A DNA stretch of 64,000 nucleotides from Rhizobium rhizoryzae (GCF_011046895.1 NZ_CP049250.1:1834501-1898500); one strand, 5' to 3'. Numbered from the stretch's first letter, positions 19,148 to 28,168 are shown. The notes: generated by a model from the letters alone, not told the origin. Numbers and translations: made by a program.

Positions 19148-19368
19148 GGCGATGAAGATCAGAGTAGCGACCGCTACAACTATATCTGTCAGGTCCCGAT
19201 GATGAAATGGGACGAAATTCATGCATATCTAATGTTTATTGATGGTAGATCTTCGATTATAGAAAATCAACCATAATTGTTAACATGTCTGCCGTGTGCC
19301 CTTGCGCGGCAGGATCGAAAGCGGGACGGAAGAGATCCATCCCGCTTTGCCTGTTGGCTCTTGAAGGA

Positions 19369-21321
19369 CTACTGTCCTGTGCCGGGGTCTGGCTGCCCGG
19401 GTTCCGTGCCTTTTCCATTGCCTCCGCCATCACCTGGCGGCAGCTTAATCCCGGGGCCGCCGGGGTTTGGTGCCTGGCCGCCACCTTGGCCACCGCCAAT
19501 GGGGCCGGTGTTACCTCCAGGTGAGTATTTTGCCCAACTGCTGTCGTCCACCAGACGCCGGCGATGATCTCCATTGTTCGACCAGCTTGGCTTGCCGAGG
19601 AAATCCGGTGGTGCGCCGAGAGCAGAAGCCGGATTGCTGTCGGCATGGGCCAGCGCGTTGAGATCCATGCCACTGAAGGCGCCATCGGCATCCTTCAGTG
19701 GTGTTGGTTCTGCCAGCATTTCAATGAACGGATTGTCGGATGTGATGATCTGCGAATAGGGCTGCAGGGCGCCAAATGTTCGGCGCTGATCCATATCCGG
19801 ACGGTTGGGCAGATCGATCATGGTCCCTTGATGCGAGTAGTAGAATGGCTTTCCATTCACCGACACCGCTTCTGAGATGTTGGATTCCGTGATCGGAATC
19901 TTGTCGTTGCCCGGCATGGCGCGGAACTGAGTAACGGTATTTGTCATCTCTTCCATGTTCGGTGCGCCCTTCAATCGAAGAACCTCGACCATGGGAACGT
20001 CACCAAGCGTCTTCACGCCGTCCAGCCATCTTGCGCCCTGTGTCCAGATCAGATTGGGGGATGCCGGATTGACCACTTCAGACAGGTTGGTCAGGACCGG
20101 GATGAGCTTCAGGTTGGAATAAGGGTTCTGGCTCTTCTCGATCTTGGCATCGGCCTTCTGCAATTCCTGAAGCAGTGGCGACGCCCCCCCGCGGAGGTTG
20201 GCCTGCGCGGTGGTCGAATCCGGCATGTATTTCGCGTAGATCTTGATGCCAATATTGCCTCTTACGTCCGCGTTTTCGGGACGTGACAGCATTTCGACGG
20301 CGACGAGGGAAGATTTCTCGTCCTTCGGGTCCAGCATGATGTTGACCGCATCAGCATCCTTTGTATCCGCCTTTGTCTTGCGAACATAGTCTATGACGCT
20401 CTGCAGCGTTTCCGGATATTGCTGCTTACCGCCTGCGGTCACTGCCGAAGTGCGCTCGTTCGTGACCGGGTTCCAGATGCTGAGCGGCATCCCGGCAAAT
20501 TCCTTGCTATCCACATCCGAAATGGCACGGTTGCGCGCATCGTTGGTCACGCGCCCGATTGTTTCGTCGTGCATCAGGAAGGCTACGCCGTCCTTGGATG
20601 AACGCAGATCAAGTTCAATGCCGCGGAAATTATGGGTGCGCGCATTTTCTGCTGAATTGATCGAGTTTTCGATGATGCCGCGCGAATTGTCGAAAAGGCC
20701 ACGATGAGCGACCACCTGCTTGCGCATTGTGTCGGGGCCGCCCGCCATTGTACCTGCTTCTGACGGCGTCATGAACAGGTTCTTGCCGTAGCCCCGTTCG
20801 CCTGCAATCGTGGTCAATCTGTCGACCGCTCTTGGCGGCAGGCCGTAGCTTGGTGGCCAATCGGATTTCCCTCCACCGGCGACCCATTCCCTGATCTTGG
20901 TTTCCGATGTTTCATCAATCGGAGGATTGCCGGTAAAATTGGTGACCGGCGTGAATTTGTTTAGCCCGTTTCCAGGTGTCTGGGGCGTATCATTGGAATT
21001 TGGCGTCGCGCTCAATCTGCTGAAAACCGGGCTTCGGGCCGTTCCGGTGGGAAGGATCCGTCTCGAACTGCTGGCACCGGTGGTGCTGGCTGTCGTGGTT
21101 CGTCCGCTGGCGCTGCTGGCTCCACCTCTACCGGATGGAGAGCTCTGGGACGGGCGGCCTCCATCGCCTGCGGAGGCTGTGCGTGAAGATCCACGACCTC
21201 CTGAAGATGGGCCTCCCTGGCTTGAAGGCGGATTGCTTGGACCGGTGTCACGTTGTCCGACGTCAGGATTGAGAGTGTCCGCGTTAACGTTTTTTGGTGA
21301 AAGAAAACTTATATTTTTCAT
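19369..21321 (-). CDS. Large protein with glycerophosphodiester phosphodiesterase (GDPD) domain
   Basis: 650 residues. Residues ~20-110 are a Ser/Gly/Thr/Pro-rich disordered region. A GDPD TIM-barrel begins near 200: AHRGLF (His206-Arg207), the ENS loop (Glu219), ELDLR (Glu236, Asp238) and MHDETIGRVT (His251), all expected catalytic or metal positions. The barrel continues to about 580 with an atypical C-terminal half. The last 50 residues are Gly/Pro-rich. No Sec signal or membrane segment is seen. The tail composition and AT-rich upstream region suggest an acquired, perhaps secreted, enzyme. I cannot identify its substrate. The gap to the next gene (19134-19368) shows no terminator I can support. 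Confidence 0.8.
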   Translation of the reverse strand: MKNISFLSPKNVNADTLNPDVGQRDTGPSNPPSSQGGPSSGGRGSSRTASAGDGGRPSQSSPSGRGGASSASGRTTTASTTGASSSRRILPTGTARSPVFSRLSATPNSNDTPQTPGNGLNKFTPVTNFTGNPPIDETSETKIREWVAGGGKSDWPPSYGLPPRAVDRLTTIAGERGYGKNLFMTPSEAGTMAGGPDTMRKQVVAHRGLFDNSRGIIENSINSAENARTHNFRGIELDLRSSKDGVAFLMHDETIGRVTNDARNRAISDVDSKEFAGMPLSIWNPVTNERTSAVTAGGKQQYPETLQSVIDYVRKTKADTKDADAVNIMLDPKDEKSSLVAVEMLSRPENADVRGNIGIKIYAKYMPDSTTAQANLRGGASPLLQELQKADAKIEKSQNPYSNLKLIPVLTNLSEVVNPASPNLIWTQGARWLDGVKTLGDVPMVEVLRLKGAPNMEEMTNTVTQFRAMPGNDKIPITESNISEAVSVNGKPFYYSHQGTMIDLPNRPDMDQRRTFGALQPYSQIITSDNPFIEMLAEPTPLKDADGAFSGMDLNALAHADSNPASALGAPPDFLGKPSWSNNGDHRRRLVDDSSWAKYSPGGNTGPIGGGQGGGQAPNPGGPGIKLPPGDGGGNGKGTEPGQPDPGTGQ

Positions 21322-21714
21322 ATTTGCTGCTTTCTTATTTCGATTTTACATATTTTTTGTTTGAGATTGCTATTTAAATTAGCGATTTATACTTTTCCGC
21401 TGCCTCATGATGGCGAGGTCCATAAAAGCGGTCGCTGTCGTAATCAACTTAAAATTTGAATAAAATTTGATTCGCAGAGCACATTTTCAGGCATTTTATT
21501 GCGCATTCTGCGCGCAATTCCGTAAATTCGTGCGTGTTTATGTATTTTAGCGAAATGTTTCAGGCCTGAGACTTGCACAGAAGCCTCGGAGAAGAATGGC
21601 GAATTCGCTTATGATGATGACTGTAACTAAGCTCGGTTCAGAAATAGAACGAGCGGGACATAGCCCGCTCGACAGTGATCAAATTTTCGTGAAATCGTTT
21701 TTCAAGGGACGATT
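21322..21714. other. AT-rich noncoding region
   Basis: About 390 bp with no supported gene. It is visibly richer in A and T than its surroundings (runs such as TATTTAAATTAG and AAAATTTGAATAAAATTTG). It must hold the promoter of the GDPD gene; a TATAAA on the minus strand near 21388 is a candidate -10. The composition points to recent acquisition. Confidence 0.6.
21650..21671 (-). terminator. Terminator after the small XRE gene
   Basis: CGAGCGGG / CCCGCTCG is a perfect 8-bp stem with a 6-nt loop. On the minus strand it is followed by TTCTATTT. It is 43 bp beyond the stop of the small regulator. Confidence 0.8.
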
Positions 21715-21942
21715 TTAGTGATCGCTGGAAATGCCTTGCAGCTGGAGGGCAGCAGCTACCCGCTTCAGTCGGGCAGGATCTACATCCTTTCCGTCTTCCA
21801 GAGCGGAGAGTTCGCTGACTGTTAATCCGGTGGTGATCGCCATATCGTCGAGGCTATAACCTGCTGCTTTGCGCGCGGTGGCGATTGTCTCGGCAATGGA
21901 AATTGCACGGTTATTTTCGAAATTGGTTTGAGAGATCGTCAT
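21715..21942 (-). CDS. Small XRE-family helix-turn-helix protein
   Basis: 75 residues from the ATG at 21942, which has GAAGGAG 7 nt upstream; the longer reading from 22029 lacks one. It is essentially one HTH domain (IAETIATARKAAGYSLDDMA, ITTGLTVSELSALEDGK) with a short N-terminal arm. Proteins of this size act as repressors or as antitoxin-like regulators; no toxin gene adjoins it. It faces away from the universal stress gene and sits at the boundary of the AT-rich patch. Its target is unknown. Confidence 0.85.
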   Translation of the reverse strand: MTISQTNFENNRAISIAETIATARKAAGYSLDDMAITTGLTVSELSALEDGKDVDPARLKRVAAALQLQGISSDH

Positions 21943-22190
21943 GAATACTCCTTCGGTAGTGCCGATCTTGTTCGGCAAATGGGGCAGGATAGCCCTCGTG
22001 TCAGTCCTAAAGGATGCGGCGCCGGTCACGGACCGTTACGCGGCGTCACATAAGTAGTCTCTAAAATTCATCAGGCCAAGCAAAAATATGGCCCGCTCGT
22101 GACGAGAGCGTGAACCTCAAGACGCAACAGTGGCCAAATGGTTCCCGCCAGCCCATGAAATTTCCGATTCGGACTGTTGCTCAGCTTCAC

Positions 22191-22231
22191 TTGATGAAGA
22201 TCAATTTGTCGCAATCCGGCGCGTGTAAGAT
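22191..22231 (+). promoter_or_regulatory. FNR/FixK anaerobox and -10 upstream of the stress protein gene
   Basis: TTGATGAAGATCAA (22191-22204) matches the TTGAT-N4-ATCAA consensus perfectly. TAAGAT at 22226-22231 would place the start point near 22238-22239. The box centre is then about 41 bp upstream, the classic class II activator position for FNR/FixK proteins. Confidence 0.75.
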
Positions 22232-22298
22232 AGGCACATCAGCTGGGACATGTGGGGGCGGCAGGCCCTTGGATCCCGGCGCTGCAAGGGAGTATGTC

Positions 22299-23129
22299 AT
22301 GTCGTTCAAGACCATTCTTTCCGTTATTGGAAATCGCGACCAGGAAACGGATCTCGCCAAGGCGATTGAACTGGCGCTGCAAATGGACGCCCATCTTACG
22401 GTTCTCGTGATGGACATCGCCATCACACCGACGCTCAGCGACTACCCGGTTGGCACTGTATGGCTCGATCAGCGTGTCGAGGACATGAAAGCGCTGCAGT
22501 CCACTGCCGATAAAGCCAGGAATTCCCTCGATATTGCCAATATCCCCTACGATATCGAGCACTTCTATACCGAGCGACCTTTTGCGGCGGATGTTATCTA
22601 TCGGCATGCCCTTTACGCCGATCTCGTGCTTCTCGGTGAAAAGACGCGTGAAAATTCGGCCCTTCTCTCTGCTGTCGTGGATGGTGCAGTCTTCGAAGCG
22701 CAGCGTCCGCTGCTCTTGACGTCGGCGACGGACAAGCCTGCCGCCAAGGTTCGCAAAGTGCTGCTTGCCTGGAACTCAAGGCCGGAAGCGGGCCGTGCGG
22801 CGCGAGAGGCCATGGACCTCCTGCGGCATGCGGAGGCGGTTCATCTCGTTGTGGTCGATCCGGATGCCACCTATCTCGCCAATGGCGGGGAGCCGGGCGC
22901 CGACATGGCGGCCTATCTCGCGCGCCACGGAGTGAATGTGGTGGTGGATCAACTGCCGAGCGGCGGGCGCCGCGTGCAGGACGTTCTCAACAGTCACGCG
23001 CTTGAGGTCGGTGCCGATCTGATCGTCATGGGGGCCTATGGGCATTCACGGCTGCGCGAGCGTGTTTTCGGTGGTGTTACGCAGTCGATGGTGGAGGAAT
23101 GCGAGGTTCCGGTGCTGATCGCTCGTTGA
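22299..23129 (+). CDS. Universal stress protein (UspA family)
   Basis: 276 residues from the ATG at 22299 (AAGGGAG upstream). Two tandem Usp folds are suggested: the first, starting FKTILSVIGNRDQE, lacks the ATP motif; the second (VRKVLLAWNSRPEAGRAA.. to VPVLIAR) carries the nucleotide-binding GAYGHSRLRERVFGGVTQSM, close to G-x2-G-x9-G-S/T. An alternative ATG at 22110 would read through the promoter. Tandem Usp proteins in this group are often induced by low oxygen, and the FNR/FixK box upstream agrees with this. Its stop codon abuts that of the convergent GNAT gene with no spacer. Confidence 0.92.
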   Translation: MSFKTILSVIGNRDQETDLAKAIELALQMDAHLTVLVMDIAITPTLSDYPVGTVWLDQRVEDMKALQSTADKARNSLDIANIPYDIEHFYTERPFAADVIYRHALYADLVLLGEKTRENSALLSAVVDGAVFEAQRPLLLTSATDKPAAKVRKVLLAWNSRPEAGRAAREAMDLLRHAEAVHLVVVDPDATYLANGGEPGADMAAYLARHGVNVVVDQLPSGGRRVQDVLNSHALEVGADLIVMGAYGHSRLRERVFGGVTQSMVEECEVPVLIAR

Positions 23130-23969
23130 TCAGCCCAGTTCCAGCGTGGTGACACCGAAAGCGAGGCGTTCTTCCAGGCGGGGAGGAACGCCTCTATACA
23201 TTCTTGCCGTGGTAAAGCCTTGCGTGAAGCCAAGCCCCTGAAGGTATTCACCAAATGCCGATTGGTCTTCAGGCACGTCTATATGGATCGGTGCGCCCGG
23301 CGCCAGTTGAGCCAGCGCCGCGAAGAGATGAAGCGCTTCCTCGGTCGTTTCGGCAAAAAGCGGTCCGATCTTGAAACCCTGATGGCAGGCACGGAGCACC
23401 CCGTAGCCGGAGAGCCTGCCGCGCGTTACGATTCCTAAGGCCTGATGCGGAGGGGCGATCCATGCGCCCAGAAACGCAGTTCGCTCTTCGGGAAAGGCGC
23501 GTCGGTCGAATTGCGCAATCTCTGTGAAGGCCGACGGATCAAGCGCGATTACCTTTGGCGAGACGATGGTATTCCTATCGAAAGACCCGCTCCAGCGTAT
23601 CGTATTGTATCGGGTCTCAAAGCCCATGCGCGCATAATTGGCTTGCTGCTGCGGCACCCCATCCAGTCCCACCGTCCGGCCTTCGAGATAGGCCATGCCG
23701 TGATCCCACACGCGTCGGCCCAGGCCCTTCCCGCGAAAATCCGGATGGCTGATGTAGAGACCGATGAAGCCGAATGTCTCGCCATAGCGCACGGCAGAGA
23801 TCGCCGAGGCAAGCTTTCCGTCGACGAAACAGCCGAAGAAGCCGTTCGGATCGGCGGCGAAAAAGGGCTCGGCATCATCAAGGCCGGGGTTCCATCCTTC
23901 TGCCTTTGCCCAGTCCAGCAGGGTGTGCAGGTCGGAAAGGTTCAGATTGCGGATGTGCGGCTCGCTCAT
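23130..23969 (-). CDS. GNAT-family N-acetyltransferase, two-domain
   Basis: 279 residues from the ATG at 23969, which overlaps the stop of the upstream racemase gene (ATGA). The N-terminal half is a GNAT domain with the acetyl-CoA motif HPDFRGKGLGRRVWDHG near residues 75-90. The C-terminal half resembles the YitH/HolE-type acetyltransferase domain (LAFGVTTLELG at the end; EERTAFLGAWIAPPHQA). The long in-frame upstream extension is an overlap artefact. It is translationally coupled to the ABC/racemase operon, so its substrate may be related to the imported compound, but this is inference. Confidence 0.87.
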   Translation of the reverse strand: MSEPHIRNLNLSDLHTLLDWAKAEGWNPGLDDAEPFFAADPNGFFGCFVDGKLASAISAVRYGETFGFIGLYISHPDFRGKGLGRRVWDHGMAYLEGRTVGLDGVPQQQANYARMGFETRYNTIRWSGSFDRNTIVSPKVIALDPSAFTEIAQFDRRAFPEERTAFLGAWIAPPHQALGIVTRGRLSGYGVLRACHQGFKIGPLFAETTEEALHLFAALAQLAPGAPIHIDVPEDQSAFGEYLQGLGFTQGFTTARMYRGVPPRLEERLAFGVTTLELG

Positions 23970-24709
23970 GCCAGCATCGCTTCCGGGGCAAAAGAGGCCA
24001 GAGCGCCGAGATAGGGTTTGGGGATCGGTGGTGCATAGGCGCCGATCTTCGACGTGGTGAGACCAAGCGAGATGAGACATTCCGCCTGCTTCACGGCTGC
24101 GGCCACGCCGTCGATTACCGGCACGCCGAACTCCTTGCGCAGATCCGCCGTCAGGTCCGCCATGCCTGCGCATCCCAGAACGATGGCTTCGGCCCTATCG
24201 TCGCGCAGTGCCATTTCCATCTGCTGGCACAGTCTGGCGCGGGCATTGGAGGAGGGCTCTTCCAGAGAGAGAACCGGGATATCGGCGGCCCGCACCTTTG
24301 TGCGTCCCGCCATGCCGTAGCGATGGACGAGATGTTCGAGTGGCAGGCGCGAGCGCTCCATTGTCGTGACGATCGTAATGCGTTGGGCGATGAAGGAGGC
24401 GGCGGCGAGCGCCGCCTCGCAGATGCCGATGACCGGAATGTTCGCCAAGGCGCGGGCGGCATCCAGCCCCGTATCGTCGAAACAGGAGATGATGGCCGCT
24501 TGCGCGCCAGATCTTTCACCCGCTGCGATTTCCATCAGCAGGCCGGGAATGGCAAGCGCTTCGTCATAGTAGCCTTCGATCGATACCGGCCCCATGGACG
24601 ATGTGACTGCGACGACCTCGGTGCCGTGGGCTGCAACCAGCCTCGCGGCATGGGCTGCCGTCGCAGTCATGCTGGCTGTGGTGTTTGGATTGACGAGCAG
24701 GATCTTCAT
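23966..24709 (-). CDS. Aspartate/glutamate/hydantoin racemase family protein
   Basis: 247 residues. The N-terminus MKILLVNPNTTASMTATAAH is characteristic of hydantoin racemases. The two catalytic cysteines are in AAIISCFDDTGLDAAR and VLGCAGMADL. Members racemise 5-substituted hydantoins or related amides without a cofactor. The start ATG overlaps the stop of the upstream permease gene (position 24709). Its place inside an importer operon suggests the transported solute is a hydantoin-like or amino-acid-derived compound; the sequence does not show which. Confidence 0.87.
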   Translation of the reverse strand: MKILLVNPNTTASMTATAAHAARLVAAHGTEVVAVTSSMGPVSIEGYYDEALAIPGLLMEIAAGERSGAQAAIISCFDDTGLDAARALANIPVIGICEAALAAASFIAQRITIVTTMERSRLPLEHLVHRYGMAGRTKVRAADIPVLSLEEPSSNARARLCQQMEMALRDDRAEAIVLGCAGMADLTADLRKEFGVPVIDGVAAAVKQAECLISLGLTTSKIGAYAPPIPKPYLGALASFAPEAMLA

Positions 24710-25527
24710 CAGCCGCGTGTCCTGCGGCGGTTGAGAAGGGCGATCAGACCGAGTGTTCCGGCAATCACGAGGAAAGAGAAAACGGTTGTCACGGTGCCGA
24801 GCGCATAAAGAACCGGCGTCGTGACGTTGGTCGTCATACCATAAATCTCCAGCGGCAGCGTATTGTAGGTGCCGGATGTCATCAGCGTTCGTGCAAACTC
24901 GTCATAGGAGAGCGTGAAGCCGAACAGGCCGACACCGACCAGCGATGGCGCGATCATCGGCAAAACTACATAGCGGAATGTCTGCCAGGAGGTTGCGCCC
25001 AGATCTCGCGCCGCTTCTTCGTAAGAGGGCGAGAAGCGGTTGAACACGGCGAACATGATCAGCACGCCGAACGGCAGGGTCCAGGTCAGGTGCGCGCCGA
25101 AGGCCGAAGAGAACCACGCGGGCTGTACGCCTGCCTGCTGAAACATGACGCCAATCCCGAGCGAGATGATGATCGACGGGACCACAAGGCTGGCGATGGA
25201 CAAATAGAAGAGCGCGGTTGCGCCGATGAATTTTCGGCGAAAGGCAAGGCCTGCCAGAAGCGACACCAGAACCGTGACGGCCATGACCATCAGGCCAAGC
25301 GCCGCCGAGCGCCGGAAGGAGCCGCCGAAATCGCCCACGGCCTGGGTTTCCAGCAAGTTCGCGAACCAGTGCAGTGAGACGCCGTTCAACGGAAAGGTGA
25401 GCCCGCCGTTCTCGCCCTGAAACGAGAGGATGACGATGGCCGATAGTGGCCCGTAGAGAAACAGCACGAAGATCGCGAAGAATAAGGCCAGGATATAGAA
25501 CTCGCGGGAGCGTTTGTCTGCATACAT
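24709..25527 (-). CDS. ABC transporter permease (PotC-like)
   Basis: 272 residues with six predicted membrane helices (FYILALFFAIFVLFLYGPL at the N-terminus). The binding-protein-dependent permease motif EEAARDLGATSWQTFRYVVLPMIAP is near residues 170-195. It belongs to the polyamine/putative 2-aminoethylphosphonate type. It starts 1 bp beyond the stop of the PotB-like gene and its last codons overlap the racemase start. Confidence 0.92.
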   Translation of the reverse strand: MYADKRSREFYILALFFAIFVLFLYGPLSAIVILSFQGENGGLTFPLNGVSLHWFANLLETQAVGDFGGSFRRSAALGLMVMAVTVLVSLLAGLAFRRKFIGATALFYLSIASLVVPSIIISLGIGVMFQQAGVQPAWFSSAFGAHLTWTLPFGVLIMFAVFNRFSPSYEEAARDLGATSWQTFRYVVLPMIAPSLVGVGLFGFTLSYDEFARTLMTSGTYNTLPLEIYGMTTNVTTPVLYALGTVTTVFSFLVIAGTLGLIALLNRRRTRG

Positions 25528-25528
25528 C

Positions 25529-26434
25529 TCAAAGCTCCTTGCGAATATCGACGATGCGCAGAATGCCTGCGACCATGGAAAGGACGAGGATCAGCAGAAC
25601 CACTGCATTGGCCGCCGCCGCCGGATATTGCAGCAGGGACATCTGGTTCTTCATCATCAGCGCCACGGATGCACTCTGTCCGCCGGACATGACCTGAACG
25701 GTCGAGAAATCCGCCATCACCAGCGTAACCACGAAAATGGTGCCGATGGCCATGCCGGGTTTGGCGAGTGGAATGATGACATTCGTCAGCACCTGCCAGC
25801 TTGTGGCGCCTGCATCGCGGGCTGCTTCCACCAGCGATTTATCGATGCGCATCAACGTATTGAAAATCGGCGTCACCATGAAGAGCGTGTAGAGATGCAC
25901 CATGGCCAGCACGACAGCGAAATCCGAATAGAGCAGCCATTCGACGGGTTCGGATACGAGGCCGGAATTGACGAGGCCGGAATTGATCAACCCGTTTCGC
26001 CCGAGAACCGGGATCCAGGAAATCATGCGGATGATGTTCGAGGTGAGGAACGGTACGGTACACACCAGGAACAGCACCATCTGCATCGCCGTGGTTCTGA
26101 TGTGGAATGCCAGGAAATAGGCGACCCAGAAGCCGATGAACAGTGTAATGGCCCAGACAAGGACCGCGAATTTCAAGGTATTAAGGTAAGTCTTCCAGGT
26201 AACCCAGGAACCGAGAGTCTCGACATAGTTCATGGTGAGAAAGTCGGGATACATCTGGGCGAAGTCATAGTCCCAGAAGCTGACCACGAGGATCATCAGA
26301 AGCGGAAGCGCAAGGAAGACGCCGAGAATGACCGTGAGCGGCGCGGCCTGCAGATAGGCGGCAAGCTTCGGCGAGATGCGGATGTTCCGCTTCGGCTTCG
26401 GCTCTCCAACGCCTATGAAACGTACTGTTGCCAT
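25529..26434 (-). CDS. ABC transporter permease (PotB-like)
   Basis: 301 residues from the ATG at 26434; an in-frame start at 26479 is possible but less likely. After a basic N-terminus there are six helices. The cytoplasmic coupling motif VEAARDAGATSWQVLTNVIIPLAKPG is present. It pairs with the PotC-like subunit immediately downstream to form the channel. It is separated from the substrate-binding gene by a 394-bp region filled with repeats. Confidence 0.91.
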   Translation of the reverse strand: MATVRFIGVGEPKPKRNIRISPKLAAYLQAAPLTVILGVFLALPLLMILVVSFWDYDFAQMYPDFLTMNYVETLGSWVTWKTYLNTLKFAVLVWAITLFIGFWVAYFLAFHIRTTAMQMVLFLVCTVPFLTSNIIRMISWIPVLGRNGLINSGLVNSGLVSEPVEWLLYSDFAVVLAMVHLYTLFMVTPIFNTLMRIDKSLVEAARDAGATSWQVLTNVIIPLAKPGMAIGTIFVVTLVMADFSTVQVMSGGQSASVALMMKNQMSLLQYPAAAANAVVLLILVLSMVAGILRIVDIRKEL

Positions 26435-26494
26435 GGGGAGGTTGATCCTTTCCGCTACACCTGATCCTTCAATTCTCAAGGTGGATGTGGCTCA

Positions 26495-26781
26495 CCCCCC
26501 TCTGTCCTGCCGGACATCTCCCCCTCAAGGGGGGAGATCGACTCGTGGCGCCGCCTCTAAAGAGCGTCGCGATCCTTCAGATTCGCTCCTGACGCTTTAA
26601 GTCTTTGTTTTACCGCATGTCGTTGCCGCAAAACCGCAGCACACTTTTGCGCGCCATGCTTAGACCCTACAGCCCTCGAACAAGTCGGGATCCCCGCTCG
26701 CATAGTAATGGCGCGAGCGAGTAACCATTCTGCCGATCTCCCCCGCTTCAAGGGGGAGATGCCTGGCAAGGCAGAGGGGGG
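26495..26781. repeat. RIME-like palindromic element, copy A
   Basis: Two inverted arms (26495-26540 and 26735-26781) share CCCCCCTCTG, a small hairpin, and the palindrome ATCTCCCCC-loop-GGGGGAGAT. Between them is a copy of a second repeat family. The arms match copies at 56.3 and 61.0 kb. Such elements are typical of rhizobial intergenic regions. They fill the gap 26480-26828, in which I see no gene. Confidence 0.85.
26591..26660. repeat. Second intergenic repeat family, copy 1
   Basis: About 70 bp that match 30219-30288: both contain CTTTGTTTTA(C/T)CGCATGTCGTT, CAAAACCGC(A/T)GCACA and TTTT. Inside, CGCAAAA and TTTTGCG form an inverted repeat within flanking GCATG/CATGC, so it can fold. Confidence 0.75.
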
Positions 26782-26828
26782 CGTAGGCCCCAGTCTCTGC
26801 CCCAGAGGCCGGGAGGGCTTTGTTGCCC

Positions 26829-28118
26829 TTACGCCGCGATGAATTCGTTCCAGCGGCGAACCATGTAGCGGTCTTCGTCCATGACGGAGTTCCAGCAGGC
26901 GACCTTGCCCATGCGGTCCTCGAACGAGCCGCCATCGCGCACGGCACCGGCCTTTTCCATGACCTTGCCTTCCGGCGAGAGAATGTCGCCCTTGGCGGCC
27001 TTGCCTTCGATCCAGTAGCCCCACTCGTCGTCGGTCATGAACTTCTTTGCCGTATCCATGCAGGCGGAATAGTAGCCCTGACGGTTGAGATAGCCGCCCA
27101 CCCAGCCGGAGGTGTACCAGTTGATGTATTCATAAGCCGCGTCGAGCTGCGCGCCCTTCAGATGGGCGGCAAGGCCCAGACCGCCGCCCCACGAACGGTA
27201 ACCTTCCTTCAGCGGCTGGTATTTGCAGGCAATGCCCTTGGAGCGGACGGCGGCAACCGCAGGCGACCACATGGACTGGATGACCACTTCGCCGGACGCC
27301 ATCAGGTTTACTGATTCATCGAAGCTCTTCCAGAAGGCGCGGAACTGTCCGGCCTTCTTCATTTCAATGAGGAAGGCGATGGTCTTGTCGATCTCTTCCT
27401 TCGTCATGTTGCCCTTGTCGGCATATTTGATCTTGCCGGAGGCTTCCATGATCATTGCCGCATCCATGATGCCGATGGACGGGATGTTGAGGATGGAGGT
27501 CTTGCCCTTGAAGGCTGGATCGAGAATGTCCGCCCAGGTGGTGATTTCGCGACCGACGAGGTCCGGACGAATGCCAAGCGTATCGGCATTGTAGATGGTC
27601 GGCATCATGGTGAACCATTCGGTTTCGCTCTTGGCGAAGGTCTTGGTGCCGGGCTTCTCGACATAGCCGACCGTGTGTGGCGCGGTGCCCTGCGCAATCA
27701 CGCTATCGGGCTTCAGCTTGCCATTCTTGAACAGCGGAACGACCTTGTCATAGTATTTCAGCTTCTTGACATCCATGGGCTGGATGACGCCTGCCGGATA
27801 GACCTTCTTCAGGATCCAGTATTCGATATCGGCGATATCGTAGGAATTCGGCTGCGTCACGGCGCGCTGGGCGGCGGCGTCGCTGTCGGTTGCCGTCATT
27901 TCCAGCGTGATGCCGAGGTCCTTCTTGCACTGTTCGGCAATGGCGTTGATGTTGGAAACGCCGGTGCCGAACTGGCGCAGCGTGATCTTGCTCTGCGCCC
28001 AGATGGTCGGAAAACCGGTGATGGCGCCGGAACCGGCAGCAAGGCCTGCGGCGGCGGATGCGGTTTTCAGAAGGCTGCGGCGGGTCAGGCCCGAAGGCTT
28101 GTTCGTCTTGTCGGTCAT
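26829..28118 (-). CDS. ABC transporter substrate-binding protein (spermidine/putrescine-like), Tat-type signal
   Basis: 429 residues from the ATG at 28118. A twin-arginine signal is seen (LTRRSLLKTASAAAGLAAG) and a mature region starts near QSKITLRQFG. The bilobed periplasmic binding fold of the PotD class is recognisable (WFTMMPTIYNADTLG, GEVVIQSMWSPAVAAVRSKG, WGGGLGLAAHLKG). Export by Tat implies folding in the cytoplasm. It is the second gene of the operon after the ATPase; the permeases follow across the repeat element. The solute is unknown. Confidence 0.9.
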   Translation of the reverse strand: MTDKTNKPSGLTRRSLLKTASAAAGLAAGSGAITGFPTIWAQSKITLRQFGTGVSNINAIAEQCKKDLGITLEMTATDSDAAAQRAVTQPNSYDIADIEYWILKKVYPAGVIQPMDVKKLKYYDKVVPLFKNGKLKPDSVIAQGTAPHTVGYVEKPGTKTFAKSETEWFTMMPTIYNADTLGIRPDLVGREITTWADILDPAFKGKTSILNIPSIGIMDAAMIMEASGKIKYADKGNMTKEEIDKTIAFLIEMKKAGQFRAFWKSFDESVNLMASGEVVIQSMWSPAVAAVRSKGIACKYQPLKEGYRSWGGGLGLAAHLKGAQLDAAYEYINWYTSGWVGGYLNRQGYYSACMDTAKKFMTDDEWGYWIEGKAAKGDILSPEGKVMEKAGAVRDGGSFEDRMGKVACWNSVMDEDRYMVRRWNEFIAA

Positions 28119-28168
28119 GCCATGTTCCTCTCTGGTTTTTATTGTGCTGGTATTTGTTGCGCTGCTTG

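Noticed and set aside
18068-22110. Integrative element with tRNA attachment sites
   Set aside because: No second copy of the tRNA 3' end and no integrase were found, so an att-flanked element cannot be claimed.
23130-24173. 347-residue GNAT reading with a long N-terminal extension
   Set aside because: The extra 68 residues overlap the racemase gene in another frame; the ATG at 23969 couples to its stop.
26461-26800. CRISPR array in the repeat-rich gap
   Set aside because: Repeats are inverted arms of unequal spacing, only two per locus, with no regular spacers.
26557-27024. Frame of 155 residues in the repeat-filled gap
   Set aside because: Runs through RIME-like arms and into the substrate-binding gene; no start signal and low-complexity content.
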